From Ornithinimicrobium humiphilum (lineage in GTDB: Bacteria; Actinomycetota; Actinomycetes; Actinomycetales; Dermatophilaceae): DNA of 64,000 nt. Shown one piece after another: positions 24,647 through 33,371 of the stretch. Under the pieces are notes generated by a model. The model was not told where the DNA came from. It was given only the letters and a program-made list of their open reading frames with translations, and ran no database searches. The stretch spans positions 1,240,001-1,304,000 of the forward strand of contig NZ_VFPU01000001.1 in assembly GCF_006716885.1 (NCBI RefSeq), read 5' to 3'. The position numbers and the translations under genes were made by a program. Within the stretch, counting starts at the first letter, position 1; the number at the start of each line of letters is the position of its first letter.

Positions 24647-25360
24647 ATGGGGAACGCAGGACTGAGCAGGCGCGCGCTGCTGCGCGGGGGAGTCGGTGCG
24701 GCGGCGGGCCTGGCGCTCGTGCCGTCCGGCGGGGGTATGGCGCTCGCGGCTCAGCGGGAGCTGTACCGCGGGCGCCAGGGCGAGGACGTCCGGTCGCTGC
24801 AGAAGACGCTGGCGGCGAAGGGCTACTGGTGCGGGACGGCCGACGGTGACTTCGGCGAGCTGACCCAGCAGGGGGTGTGGGCGGTGCAGAAGCAGAACGG
24901 CCTGGTCCGCGACGCGATCGTCGGGCCGCTGACGCGGTCGGCGCTCGCCAACGGGGCGCTGCCCAAGCCGGTCGGTGGCGCAGGCACCCGGATCGAGGTG
25001 CACCTGCGCAAGCAGCTCCTCCTCGTCGTCCGCGACGGCAAGACCTCGCTGGTGCTCAACACCAGCACCGGCAACGGGGAGTACTACTGGCTCCGCGGCG
25101 TCCGCTACCGGGCCACGACCCCGACGGGGACGTGGAAGGTCTACTCGACCTACAGCGCCGGCTGGCAGACCGGCGACCTGGGCAGGATGTGGCGGCCGAT
25201 GTACTACAACAGCGGCTGGGCCGTCCACGGCTCCACGTCGATCCCGCCCTACCCGGCCTCGCACGGGTGCAGCCGGCTGTCCACGCGCGCGATGGACATG
25301 CTGTGGAGCACGAGGACGATGCAGAAGGGCACGACGGTCAAGGTCGCGACCGGGGCGTAG
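24647..25360 (+). CDS. L,D-transpeptidase with peptidoglycan-binding domain
   Basis: 237 residues. A Tat-like signal (SRRALLRGG, hydrophobic core, GMALAA) occupies 1-36. A PG-binding domain 1 (RQGEDVRSLQKTLAAKGYWCG...GDFGELTQQGVWAVQ) covers about 40-100, then the YkuD catalytic domain (about 115-235) with the His in WAVHGS and the SHGCSRLS active-site Cys motif. It forms 3-3 cross-links or attaches proteins in the actinobacterial wall. GGGGTAGGA precedes the ATG. Exported via Tat by inference from the twin Arg. Confidence 0.92.
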   Translation: MGNAGLSRRALLRGGVGAAAGLALVPSGGGMALAAQRELYRGRQGEDVRSLQKTLAAKGYWCGTADGDFGELTQQGVWAVQKQNGLVRDAIVGPLTRSALANGALPKPVGGAGTRIEVHLRKQLLLVVRDGKTSLVLNTSTGNGEYYWLRGVRYRATTPTGTWKVYSTYSAGWQTGDLGRMWRPMYYNSGWAVHGSTSIPPYPASHGCSRLSTRAMDMLWSTRTMQKGTTVKVATGA

Positions 25361-25378
25361 CCGTCAGCCGCCGTCGGG

Positions 25379-26323
25379 TCAGCCGTCGTAGAGACGGTTG
25401 CGCGACTGCAGGACCTGGAGCGGCACCGCCGGTCCGTCGACGGTGGCCGAGCTCGGGATGGGACGCCACTCGCCGCCGTCGACGCTGACCTCGCCGCCGT
25501 ACTCGACGCTGATGTAGGGGCTGACCGTGGCGACGCTGCCGTAGGTGTGGGTGACGTCGCCGTCGGGGTAGCCGCCGCCCAGGCTGGTCGTCGGTCCGAT
25601 GCTCGTGCCGTCGCCGGTGACGTAGGTGGCGCCCACGAGCGTCGGTCTGATCCGGACCTCGTGCCCGGCCAACGTCGTGGTGTCGATCTCGGACGGCTCG
25701 AAGCCCTCGTCGGGCCAGCTGAGCTCGAAGTAGACGGGCAGGTTGACCAGCGTCGTGCCGTCCGGCGGCTGGATCACGGCCTGGGGGAGCGCGAAGTCGG
25801 TGCGGTGGAACTGCTCGATGATCATCGCCTCGGTCAGCTCCTCCGCCGGCTCGCCCGAGCGAGCGGGGACGGAGTCGGTCCAGCAGGTGGGGTCCAATGG
25901 GACCCAGTCCGAGACCACGCCGCCGTCGTCGACGACGCGTCGATAGATCCAGGAACGTGGGCCTGACGAACCAGGGACCATTTCCTCACAGAACTGCACT
26001 GCGAACTGGCAAATCTCGAGGCGCGGCTCGCTAGGTGAGTTCTGCCGACAGTGAATGACTGGGACGTACTCGTACCACTTGGTTGGGCTCTGGGGGCTGG
26101 AGCCAGGGGGGTAGTGATTCGATAACTCACGCGTTTCGGACTGAGTGAGTCCCACGGCGGCCCCGTCGTTGTCCTTGATGCAGGCCAGAATGTCGCCGAT
26201 CTCATCGCAGGTAGGGTCTCCCTCTGCCATCGCTCCCTGCGAGGGTAAGAGGCTGAGAGCCAGTGCGAGACCTACTGCTCGTCCGCCTGAATGCTCTTTA
26301 CCCGCCACTGCTCGTCTCCCCAT
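25379..26323 (-). CDS. Secreted protein of unknown function
   Basis: Up to 314 residues with a signal peptide (hydrophobic AVGLALALSLLPSQGAMA then EGDP). Six or more Cys in the mature half (CDEI, CIKD, CRQN, CQF, CEEM, CWTD) suggest disulfides. No recognised domain. It overlaps the preceding lipoprotein gene. The ATG at 26323 lacks a Shine-Dalgarno; GTG at 26308, preceded by GGGAGA, may be the true start. The N-terminal half is less GC-rich and uses rarer codons, the C-terminal half is typical for the genome. Probably translated with the DUF6318 lipoprotein as a pair. Confidence 0.7.
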   Translation of the reverse strand: MGRRAVAGKEHSGGRAVGLALALSLLPSQGAMAEGDPTCDEIGDILACIKDNDGAAVGLTQSETRELSNHYPPGSSPQSPTKWYEYVPVIHCRQNSPSEPRLEICQFAVQFCEEMVPGSSGPRSWIYRRVVDDGGVVSDWVPLDPTCWTDSVPARSGEPAEELTEAMIIEQFHRTDFALPQAVIQPPDGTTLVNLPVYFELSWPDEGFEPSEIDTTTLAGHEVRIRPTLVGATYVTGDGTSIGPTTSLGGGYPDGDVTHTYGSVATVSPYISVEYGGEVSVDGGEWRPIPSSATVDGPAVPLQVLQSRNRLYDG

Positions 26324-26814
26324 GTGAGTGTCACGATGACGGGCACCATCTGTCCGTCGCTCATCTGTTCCAAAGTCGCCTTCACACGCGCGTCCTCCCC
26401 GAAAAGCATCGCCGTTGCCGAGCGGACCTCCGCATACGGCTCCCCAAATGGAGCCGTCTCAGCAGCATCGGCGAAGGCTGCGCACGTCTTGCACTCATCT
26501 GTTGCCATGGCTCGCAACGTGGCAACGTCCAACTCCTCTATGTGAGCGGCGTTTAGGGCGTCGAAGTAGTAAGCAACGAAGGCCTCCGAGCCTGCCTCGG
26601 TTTGCTCGCTCATCTCGTCCGTCATTTCGGGCGGGCCATCGGCCGTCGGGGCCTCGGTCGTCTCGGCAGGCTCCGGTTCGCTCGTGACGGCAGGCGCCGA
26701 GGTCGTCAGCGCGTCCTCGCTCGTCGGCGGCGCGCTGGGCTCCGTCGAGCTCCCGCAGCCGGCCAGGACGGCCAGTCCGAGGGCAGCACTCATGGCGATG
26801 GCGGATCGGTTCAC
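26272..26814 (-). CDS. DUF6318-type lipoprotein
   Basis: 180 residues starting at GTG with GGAGGGG 9 nt upstream. Signal peptide with lipobox LAVLAGC (about 14-20), then a Ser/Thr/Glu/Pro linker and a C-terminal domain beginning AFVAYYFDALNAAH with a CKTC pair, ending in WRVKSIQ, as in DUF6318 proteins of Micrococcales. Membrane-anchored outside the cell; function unknown. Its 3' part overlaps the next gene and lies in the AT-richer patch. Confidence 0.8.
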   Translation of the reverse strand: MNRSAIAMSAALGLAVLAGCGSSTEPSAPPTSEDALTTSAPAVTSEPEPAETTEAPTADGPPEMTDEMSEQTEAGSEAFVAYYFDALNAAHIEELDVATLRAMATDECKTCAAFADAAETAPFGEPYAEVRSATAMLFGEDARVKATLEQMSDGQMVPVIVTLTWGDEQWRVKSIQADEQ

Positions 26815-26897
26815 GCTCGCACCCCTCCAGATCGAACCCACGGCTCTCGCGGGCTCGGGCGTCCTTGCAGTCTGCATGACCTCCGACCAAGAAACCG

Positions 26898-26906
26898 TTG
26901 TCCACA
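26898..26906 (+). promoter_or_regulatory. Single DnaA box
   Basis: TTGTCCACA, a perfect match to the actinobacterial DnaA box, stands alone in the region between the lipoprotein and XRE-cupin genes. Not an origin; may be a titration or regulatory site, or chance. Confidence 0.35.
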
Positions 26907-27009
26907 GGTAAAGACTTCGTAAGATCTCGCACGCGCAGCAGGGGCGGCGACGTCCCGCAGCACGTCCCTCCCACCCGAGATCTACTCACCAGTCACGTTC
27001 TTCTCCGAC

Positions 27010-27029
27010 ACGACGTCGGATCACGTCGT
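27010..27029. promoter_or_regulatory. Inverted repeat upstream of the XRE-cupin gene
   Basis: ACGACGT (27010-27016) and ACGTCGT (27023-27029) flank CGGATC, perfect 7-bp arms, 31 bp upstream of the TATCCT -10 (27060-27065). Candidate autoregulatory site. Confidence 0.4.
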
Positions 27030-27072
27030 CGCAGCGCGACACGCACCCTGATCAGGCACTATCCTCGTCGGC

Positions 27073-27609
27073 ATGATCGGGGCCCGGCTTCATGAACTGC
27101 GGACGAACCGCAACTTGTCACTCCGAGATCTGGGGTCAGCGACCGGCTTGTCCGCGACGCTGCTCAGCCAGATCGAGCGCGGCGTCACCCAGCCGAGCCT
27201 GAAGTCGTTGCGGCTGCTCGCCGACTACTTCGGCCAGTCGGTCGCGGACCTCTTCCAGGAGCCCTGGAAGGACGACGCGGTGCTCACTCGCCCGGGGGAG
27301 CGTCAGACCGTGCTCGACGACGAGTCGGGCCTGCGCTACGAGCGGCTCACGCACGGCAACGGCCGTCTCGAGGTGCTCCACGGGACCATGCAGCCGGGGG
27401 ACAGCTCGGGCCTCGAGCCCCGCAGCCACGACGCGGTCGAGTGCGCCTACGTGCTGTCGGGCGAGCTCACCGTGGAGATCGGCGAGGAGGTCTTCACGCT
27501 GGTCGCCGGGGAGGCGATCACCCTCAACTCGCTCAAGCCGCACCGCTACTGCAACCGGGGCGAGGACGTCACCGAGTTCACGCTCTCGGTGACGCCCCCG
27601 ACCCCGTAG
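27073..27609 (+). CDS. XRE-family regulator with cupin sensor domain
   Basis: 178 residues: HTH at about 4-60 (LHELRTNRNLSLRDLGSATGLSATLLSQIERG) and a C-terminal cupin (about 105-175, AYVLSGELTVEIGEEVFTLVAGEAITLNSLKPHRYCN). Such regulators sense small ligands, commonly controlling amine, amino-acid or peptide catabolism. TATCCT lies 7 nt before the ATG, so transcription is probably leaderless. It is convergent with the adjacent five-gene scavenging operon and is its likely regulator by position. Confidence 0.88.
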   Translation: MIGARLHELRTNRNLSLRDLGSATGLSATLLSQIERGVTQPSLKSLRLLADYFGQSVADLFQEPWKDDAVLTRPGERQTVLDDESGLRYERLTHGNGRLEVLHGTMQPGDSSGLEPRSHDAVECAYVLSGELTVEIGEEVFTLVAGEAITLNSLKPHRYCNRGEDVTEFTLSVTPPTP

Positions 27610-27615
27610 GTCGCG

Positions 27616-28854
27616 TCAGGCCAGACCGCGCTGCTCGGCCAGGCGTCGCAGGGATGCGGCGACGTCCTCCATGGCGGCGGTGAGCTCGGCCGGGTCGCGG
27701 AAGCAGCCGTGCACGATGCGCAGGTAGCCACGACCGGACTCCCCGTAGGGCTCTCCGCTGTTGACCGACGTCCGCGCGTCCTCGAGCAGGTGGGCCGCCA
27801 CCTCCTCGCCGGTGCCGAGCGCGCTCACGTCGACCCACGACAGGAAGCCGCTCTCGGGCGCCGTGACCTTCACACCGGGCACCGCGCCCAGCACGCGCAC
27901 CACCTCGTGCCGGCGCGCCTCGAAGTCGGCCTGCCGCTCGGCCAGCGCCTCCTCGTCGGAGAGCGCCGCCACGGCCACCGCCTGGGCGGCCGTGTTGGTC
28001 GCGCCCACGACGTTGACGGTCGCGCCGTAGAGGCCGTCCATGAGCTCGTCCGGCCCCACGACATACCCCACGCGCATGCCGCTGAGCCCGTGGCCCTTGG
28101 ACATCGAGAAGACCGACAGCGTGCGCTCCCACAGCCCGGGCAGCGCCGCGGGCGTGACGAGCTCGATCCCGTCGAAGACGAAGTCCTCGAAGGCCTGGTC
28201 GCACACCAGCACCAGGTCCTTCTCGACGATCAGGTCGCGCAGCGCCTCGAGGCGCTCGCGGCGCATCACCGTGCCCGTCGGGTTGTTGGGGTGCGTGAGC
28301 ACCACCATCCGGGTCCGCGGGGTGACGGCGGCGCGCATCGCCTCCACGTCCAGCTGCCAGCCGTCGGCCGCGTCGAGCGGCACCGGCACGGGCACGGCCC
28401 CGAGCAGCGAGCAGTTCACGGCGTTGGACGGGTATGACGGGTCCGGCACCAGCACCTCGTCGCCCGGCTCGAGGAGCGCGGACATCGCGAACCACAGGCC
28501 CGAGTCCGAGCCCGGCGTCACGAGGACGTTGCGGGCGGGGTCGAGCTCCAGGCCGTTGACGCGCCGGCACTTCTCGGCGATCGCCTGGCGCAGGCGCAGG
28601 TCGCCGATGGGCAGCGTGTAGTGCGCCGTGTTGGCGGCGTCGATCGACTCCTGCAGCGCGGCGCGGACCGCGGGGGACAGCGCCGGGTCCGGGAACCACG
28701 GGTCGGCCCACGACAGGATCCGGTAGCCCTGCGCCTGAAGCCGCGCCACGCCGTCTCCGACGTCGGCCTTGGTCACGGGGGAGAAGAGGCCCCCCTGCAT
28801 CGCCGCGAAGCGGCTGTTGAGATGAGGTCGTCGCATGTCTGGCTCGGCGGTCAC
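27616..28854 (-). CDS. Pyridoxal-phosphate-dependent aminotransferase, class I/II
   Basis: 412 residues. Fold type I PLP features: substrate-region PGSDSGLWFAMSALLEPGDEVLVPDPSYPS, Asn in THPNNPTGTVM, Asp in VCDQAFEDFVFDG, PLP Lys in FSMSKGHGLSGMRVGYVV and the C-terminal Arg region GRGYLRIVHG. It moves an amino group from an amino acid to a keto acid. GTG start overlaps the amidohydrolase stop by 4 bp (GTGA), so translation is coupled. Last gene of a five-gene operon whose earlier members suggest uptake and hydrolysis of a peptide-like compound. Confidence 0.9.
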   Translation of the reverse strand: MTAEPDMRRPHLNSRFAAMQGGLFSPVTKADVGDGVARLQAQGYRILSWADPWFPDPALSPAVRAALQESIDAANTAHYTLPIGDLRLRQAIAEKCRRVNGLELDPARNVLVTPGSDSGLWFAMSALLEPGDEVLVPDPSYPSNAVNCSLLGAVPVPVPLDAADGWQLDVEAMRAAVTPRTRMVVLTHPNNPTGTVMRRERLEALRDLIVEKDLVLVCDQAFEDFVFDGIELVTPAALPGLWERTLSVFSMSKGHGLSGMRVGYVVGPDELMDGLYGATVNVVGATNTAAQAVAVAALSDEEALAERQADFEARRHEVVRVLGAVPGVKVTAPESGFLSWVDVSALGTGEEVAAHLLEDARTSVNSGEPYGESGRGYLRIVHGCFRDPAELTAAMEDVAASLRRLAEQRGLA

Positions 28855-30098
28855 GCGGGCACCGCCGTCCAGGCCACCAGCTCGGCGCGGTCGTCGCGCA
28901 CCGGCCGGCCGCCCTGCACGACGGCGCGCAGGGAGCGGAGGGCGGAGACGCCTTCGCGGGGGTCCTCGTCGAGCAGCAGCAGGTCGGCGCGGGATCCGGG
29001 GCGCAGCGTTCCCAGGTCGTCGGCGCCGAGCCACTCGGCCGCCCTGCTGGTCGCCGCGGCCAGCACCTCTCTCGGACTCATCCCCGCCTCCTCCATGAAC
29101 TCCATCTCCCGCACGGTCGCCGTCGTGCCGTCGAACGGCGCGTACGGCGGCATGTCCGACCCCATGACGATCCGCACCCCTGCGGCGATCGCCCTCTGCA
29201 ACGAGGCCCAGTGCTCGGGCCCGGCGCCCAGCGCCCGCTCCATCATCCACTCCGGCACCTGGTTGAGCTCGAAGAACTCGCGGCACCGGCTGACCGTGAT
29301 CGTCGGGACGTACCACGTGCCCTTCTCGGCCATCAGCGCGACGGTCTCCTCGTCGAGGCTGTAGCCGTGCTCGACGCCGTCCAGGCCCAGGCGCAGCGCG
29401 GGCAGCACGGTGGCCGAGGACGCGGCGTGCGCCGTGACCTGCTTGCCCCAGGCGTGCGCGGTCTCGATGACCACCCGCACCTCGTCCTCCGTCAGCTGCG
29501 GGGTGTCGATGCTCTCGTGCTCGCCGGCGATCCCGCCGGAGACGCACACCTTGATGAGGTCGGCACCGGCACGCAGCTGCAACCGGGTGGCACGCGCGAA
29601 GGCGTCGGCCCCGTCGGCCTCGAGGGCGTCGGCGTCCCAGCCGTGACCGCCGGTGCAGCACAGCGCGTGGCAGGCGGTGAAGATCCGCGGCCCGGGCACG
29701 GCGCCGCGGTCGACGGCGGCCCGCAGGTCGACGTCGAGGTAGCGGCTCTCGCCGACGAGGCGGACGGTGGTGACACCGGCCTGCAGGGTGCGCGCGGCGG
29801 CGTCGGCCATGAGCAGGACCGTCTGGGAGTCGCTGGCGCCGTCGACGGCGTCGGACATCGCCCCGGGCAGCGCCAGACCGAGGTGCACGTGCATGTTGAT
29901 CAGGCCGGGCACGACATACCCCTGGGTGCGCACCTCGCGCACGTCCTCGCCGGAGGAGGCGAGCACCTCGTCACGGGAGCCGAGGGCCGCCACGCGCCCG
30001 TCAGTGCCGGTCAGGACGGCGGCGTCCTCGACGTCGCCCGCGACCGGGTCGACGACGGTGACCCCGCTGAGCAGCAGGGGGACGTCGGGGGTGTTCAT
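28851..30098 (-). CDS. Amidohydrolase (imidazolonepropionase/Xaa-Pro dipeptidase-like group)
   Basis: 415 residues. Amidohydrolase superfamily marks: HMHVHLG metal motif (HxH, about 70), Lys in ADLIKVCVSGG, His in TAHAASS and GVEHGY, Asp in VMGSDMPPYAP (about 312). The DLLLLDEDPREG tail is usual. The closest family type hydrolyses cyclic amides or N-acyl/prolyl dipeptides. Its ATG overlaps the DUF885 stop by 4 bp (ATGA) and its stop overlaps the aminotransferase start. Cytoplasmic (no signal). Confidence 0.9.
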   Translation of the reverse strand: MNTPDVPLLLSGVTVVDPVAGDVEDAAVLTGTDGRVAALGSRDEVLASSGEDVREVRTQGYVVPGLINMHVHLGLALPGAMSDAVDGASDSQTVLLMADAAARTLQAGVTTVRLVGESRYLDVDLRAAVDRGAVPGPRIFTACHALCCTGGHGWDADALEADGADAFARATRLQLRAGADLIKVCVSGGIAGEHESIDTPQLTEDEVRVVIETAHAWGKQVTAHAASSATVLPALRLGLDGVEHGYSLDEETVALMAEKGTWYVPTITVSRCREFFELNQVPEWMMERALGAGPEHWASLQRAIAAGVRIVMGSDMPPYAPFDGTTATVREMEFMEEAGMSPREVLAAATSRAAEWLGADDLGTLRPGSRADLLLLDEDPREGVSALRSLRAVVQGGRPVRDDRAELVAWTAVPA

Positions 30099-31714
30099 GG
30101 CAGCTCCTTGTCGAGGACGGGACCCAGCAGTGCGACAGGCGGGGAGCCGTGGCGGAGCAGCGCGTCGTGCAGTCGCCCGAGACCCCCGTCGGGTATGCGG
30201 TTCGCGAACCTCGTCCTCAGCTCGTGGAAGAGGTCGCGACCCAGCACGTACGTCGAAGGGTAGGTGGGATTGTCGTGCCGCGTGTAACGATCGACCTCGC
30301 CCTCGGCCATGTGCCGGTCCATGCCGGTGCGCTCCATGAGCAGCTCGACGGCCTGCTCGTGGCTCAGGCGACCGGTGTGCAGGCCGGTGTCGATGACCAG
30401 GCGGAGCGAGCGCCAGAGCCGGTTGCGCCGCGCGAAGAGCGACTGGGTGCTCTCGCCCCAGACCTGCTCCTCGAGGACGTCCTCGACGTAGAGGCCCCAG
30501 CCCTCGACGAACAGCGGCGTGCGGAAGAACCGCAGGAAGGAGTCACGCTCGGTCCCCAGCACGTGGTGCACCGACTGCAGGTGGTGGCCGGGATAGGTCT
30601 CGTGGCCGACGATCGAGCGGATGAAGGTCGGGCAGTTGTCGCGCTCGTGGCCCTCGACCTGCTCGGGCGTGGCCCGCTCGTCGGCGGTGGTGATGAGGAA
30701 CTGGCTCGTCAGCCGGGCGGCGTAGGGCGGCACGATGCGCATCTCGCCCAGCGGCAGCCCCGCCCGGCGGAAGTCGGGGAGCGGCGCGACGATGCACTCC
30801 TGCTCAGGCGGCACGGTCACGAGGTCGTGCTCGAGCGTGAGGCGCAGGCACTCGTCGACCTCGGCGCGGTAGGCGGGGACGAACTCCTCGGCCGGGGTCC
30901 GCTCGGCCTTGAGGGCCTCGATCTGCTCCTGCCAGGTGCGCGCCGGGTCGAGGCGGCCCGCGAGCTCCTCGAGGTCGTGCTCGGCCTGCTCCACGCTCTC
31001 CCAGCCGTGCTGCCAGACCTGCTCGGCCGTGAGGTCGAGGCAGTGGTAGTCGCGCAGCAGCAGCGAGAAGGCGCGCTCGCCGACGGCCCAGCGGCCCTTG
31101 CCGGTCTCGGCGAGGGTGCGGCAGTGCGAGGCGAAGCCCTCGATCGCCGCCGCGAGGCTGACGCGGCGGGCCTCGGCCTCCTCGACGAGGTGGCCGGGGA
31201 GCAGCTGGCTGAAGGCACCGAGCTCGCGCAGCACGAGGGTGCGCACGCCCTGCACGGCCGGGACCGCCATCGCGGCCCAGCGGCGCGGCACGTCGGCAGG
31301 CTTCAGCAGCTTGTGACCGGCGTCGAGGAAGGCCCAGCCCTCCTGGAGCAGGTCGACGTAGAGGCTGGCGTAGTCGTGCCCACCCAGCCGCGTCGGGTCG
31401 ACGGTGGTCAGCGCACCGCCGAGGGCCTCGGCATACCAGTAGGGGGCGCGCTGCCACGGCCGGGCCGTCCGCAGCACGTGGAGCTGGTGGACGACCTCGG
31501 CCTGGACGCACCGCTCCTCGAGCCACTCCCGCGTGCCCTCGGGGGCACGGACCGGCCGCGCCCAGGAGGCGACGGTCGACTCCAGCCGGAGGTAGTGGTC
31601 GGGGTCGGTCGAGGGCAGCCGCAGCGGCAGGCTCCCGGACATCGGGTCGAGCGCCCCGACCTCACGGGCCAGGTCGGGATCGGCCTGGACCAGGGACTGG
31701 GCGAACCTATGCAC
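30095..31714 (-). CDS. DUF885 family metallopeptidase-like protein (second copy)
   Basis: 539 residues. The DUF885 signature GHETYPGHHLQSVH (about 372-385), with the downstream EGWGLYVEDV motif and acidic metal ligand, resembles gluzincin-type peptidases. Family members in actinobacteria hydrolyse dipeptides or unusual peptides; substrate unknown. No signal peptide, so probably cytoplasmic. Overlaps both operon neighbours (4 bp with the next, 8 bp with the preceding copy). Its partner upstream is a diverged paralogue, suggesting two specificities or a heterodimer. Confidence 0.88.
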   Translation of the reverse strand: MHRFAQSLVQADPDLAREVGALDPMSGSLPLRLPSTDPDHYLRLESTVASWARPVRAPEGTREWLEERCVQAEVVHQLHVLRTARPWQRAPYWYAEALGGALTTVDPTRLGGHDYASLYVDLLQEGWAFLDAGHKLLKPADVPRRWAAMAVPAVQGVRTLVLRELGAFSQLLPGHLVEEAEARRVSLAAAIEGFASHCRTLAETGKGRWAVGERAFSLLLRDYHCLDLTAEQVWQHGWESVEQAEHDLEELAGRLDPARTWQEQIEALKAERTPAEEFVPAYRAEVDECLRLTLEHDLVTVPPEQECIVAPLPDFRRAGLPLGEMRIVPPYAARLTSQFLITTADERATPEQVEGHERDNCPTFIRSIVGHETYPGHHLQSVHHVLGTERDSFLRFFRTPLFVEGWGLYVEDVLEEQVWGESTQSLFARRNRLWRSLRLVIDTGLHTGRLSHEQAVELLMERTGMDRHMAEGEVDRYTRHDNPTYPSTYVLGRDLFHELRTRFANRIPDGGLGRLHDALLRHGSPPVALLGPVLDKELP

Positions 31715-33371
31715 GTGCCAGCTCCTCCAGGGTCTCGCGCAGGGGGCCCATGCCCATCGGGCCGAGGGCCAGGGCCTGCGTGTGGAAGCTCCGCTCGTCG
31801 AAGCGGCCGGTCGCCAGCGCGGTCTCGCGCGCCTGCTCCCAGAGCCGGGCGCCCATGCAGAACGCCAGCGCCTGCCCCGGCCAGCCGAGGTAGCGGACGA
31901 CCTCGAACTGCGCGGTCTCGGTGTCGCAGCCCGCGGCCTGCGTGAGCACCTCGACGCCGACCTCGGGCGTCCAGGCCCGCGCCTCGGTGAAGCCGTTGCC
32001 GGCCGGGATCTGGTAGCCCAGGTGCAGGCCGAGGTCGATGACGATGCGGGCGGCCCGCCAGCGCTGGGCCAGCACGACGCCGAGCTGCTCGCCCGGGTCG
32101 TCGATCAAGCCCCAGTCGGCGGCGCGCCCCTCGGTGTAGTGCGCCCAGCCCTCGGCGTAGCCGTGGACGTGGCACAGGTAGCGCTGCCACGGGTGCAGGC
32201 TCTGGGTCGCCATCGTGACGACGTACTGCATGTGGTGGCCGGGCAGGCCCTCGTGGTGGACGGTGCTCACCTCGCGCCACACGGGTATGCGGTCCACCCC
32301 GGTGGGCGTGGACCACACCACCCGCCCGGGGCGGGTGCCCTGCGGGTCCGGCGGGGAGTAGTAGATGGAGCCCGAGCCGGGGGCTGCCAGCACGGCGCCG
32401 CAGCGGGAGTCGGCCGGGATGTCGAAGACGCGGCCGTCGAGCAGCTGCGTGGCACGGGCCATCCGGCCCTCGACCCACTCGACCAGCTCGGGACCGACGG
32501 TGACCTGGCCGGCGGGGTCGGCGTCCAGCGTGGCCGCCGCCTCGTCGAGGGTGGAGCAGCCCAGCTCGGCGGCGAGGCGGCCGGCGCGGGCGGTCAGCTC
32601 GGCGAGCCGGTCCCACCCGTAGGCGTAGGTCTCCTCGAGGTCGAGCTCGGTTCCGAGGAAGGCGGTGGAGGTGGTGCGGTAGAGGTCGGCGCCGACGGCG
32701 TCGGTCTCGCTGCCGCGGGCGGCGTGCACGTCCTCGAGCCAGGTGGCCAGCTCGACGCAGGCCTCGCGGGCCTCACGGAGGGCCGCGTCGGCGCGGGGCG
32801 CGATCTCGGGGGAGACGAGGCGCCCGAGGCGGTCGTCGGCCGCGGGGTCGGCCCACCGGCGCACCTGCGCGGCGAGCGTGCGCGACTGGCGCGCGGCCAC
32901 GACATACCCCTGGGTGGTGGCGGCGTCCTCGAGGCGCGCGGCGTAGTCGCGCAGCGCCGAGGGCACCTGGCCCAGGCCGGCGAGCAGGCGCTCGGGGTCG
33001 CCGGAGGCGGACTCCAGGCCCATCATCACCGCGTGCGCGGGGGAGGCGAGGGGCGCGACGAGACCGGGCAGGAAGCCGCTCTCGTGCAGGGCCAGGTCGC
33101 TGCGCAGCCGCTCGGAGAGGGCACGGCGCAGGACCGTGGCGGGCGCCGGCCCGGGGCCGGTGCCGGTGGCGTCGTCCGCCACCGCACCGGCCTCGAGCTC
33201 GGAAAGGGTCGTGCGGGCGAGGTCTGCCTCGGCCCGCACGGCCTCGGGCCCGAGGGCCGCCCAGAGCCGGTCGTCGTTGCGACCGACCGCCTGCGCGGCC
33301 CCCGGGTCCAGGTGGGCCAGCCCGCTCACGTAGGAGGTGCAAACCCGTCCGGGCTGGCCCAGGTCCGACAT
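31707..33371 (-). CDS. DUF885 family metallopeptidase-like protein (first copy)
   Basis: 554 residues with the metal motif HHEGLPGHHMQYV (about 382-394) and EGWAHYTEGRAADWG downstream, as in the paralogue next to it but otherwise only distantly similar. The start ATG shares one base with the stop of the binding-protein gene (TGATG), and its stop overlaps the next DUF885 gene by 8 bp. Cytoplasmic by absence of signal. Two diverged DUF885 peptidases in one operon is notable. Confidence 0.88.
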   Translation of the reverse strand: MSDLGQPGRVCTSYVSGLAHLDPGAAQAVGRNDDRLWAALGPEAVRAEADLARTTLSELEAGAVADDATGTGPGPAPATVLRRALSERLRSDLALHESGFLPGLVAPLASPAHAVMMGLESASGDPERLLAGLGQVPSALRDYAARLEDAATTQGYVVAARQSRTLAAQVRRWADPAADDRLGRLVSPEIAPRADAALREAREACVELATWLEDVHAARGSETDAVGADLYRTTSTAFLGTELDLEETYAYGWDRLAELTARAGRLAAELGCSTLDEAAATLDADPAGQVTVGPELVEWVEGRMARATQLLDGRVFDIPADSRCGAVLAAPGSGSIYYSPPDPQGTRPGRVVWSTPTGVDRIPVWREVSTVHHEGLPGHHMQYVVTMATQSLHPWQRYLCHVHGYAEGWAHYTEGRAADWGLIDDPGEQLGVVLAQRWRAARIVIDLGLHLGYQIPAGNGFTEARAWTPEVGVEVLTQAAGCDTETAQFEVVRYLGWPGQALAFCMGARLWEQARETALATGRFDERSFHTQALALGPMGMGPLRETLEELARA

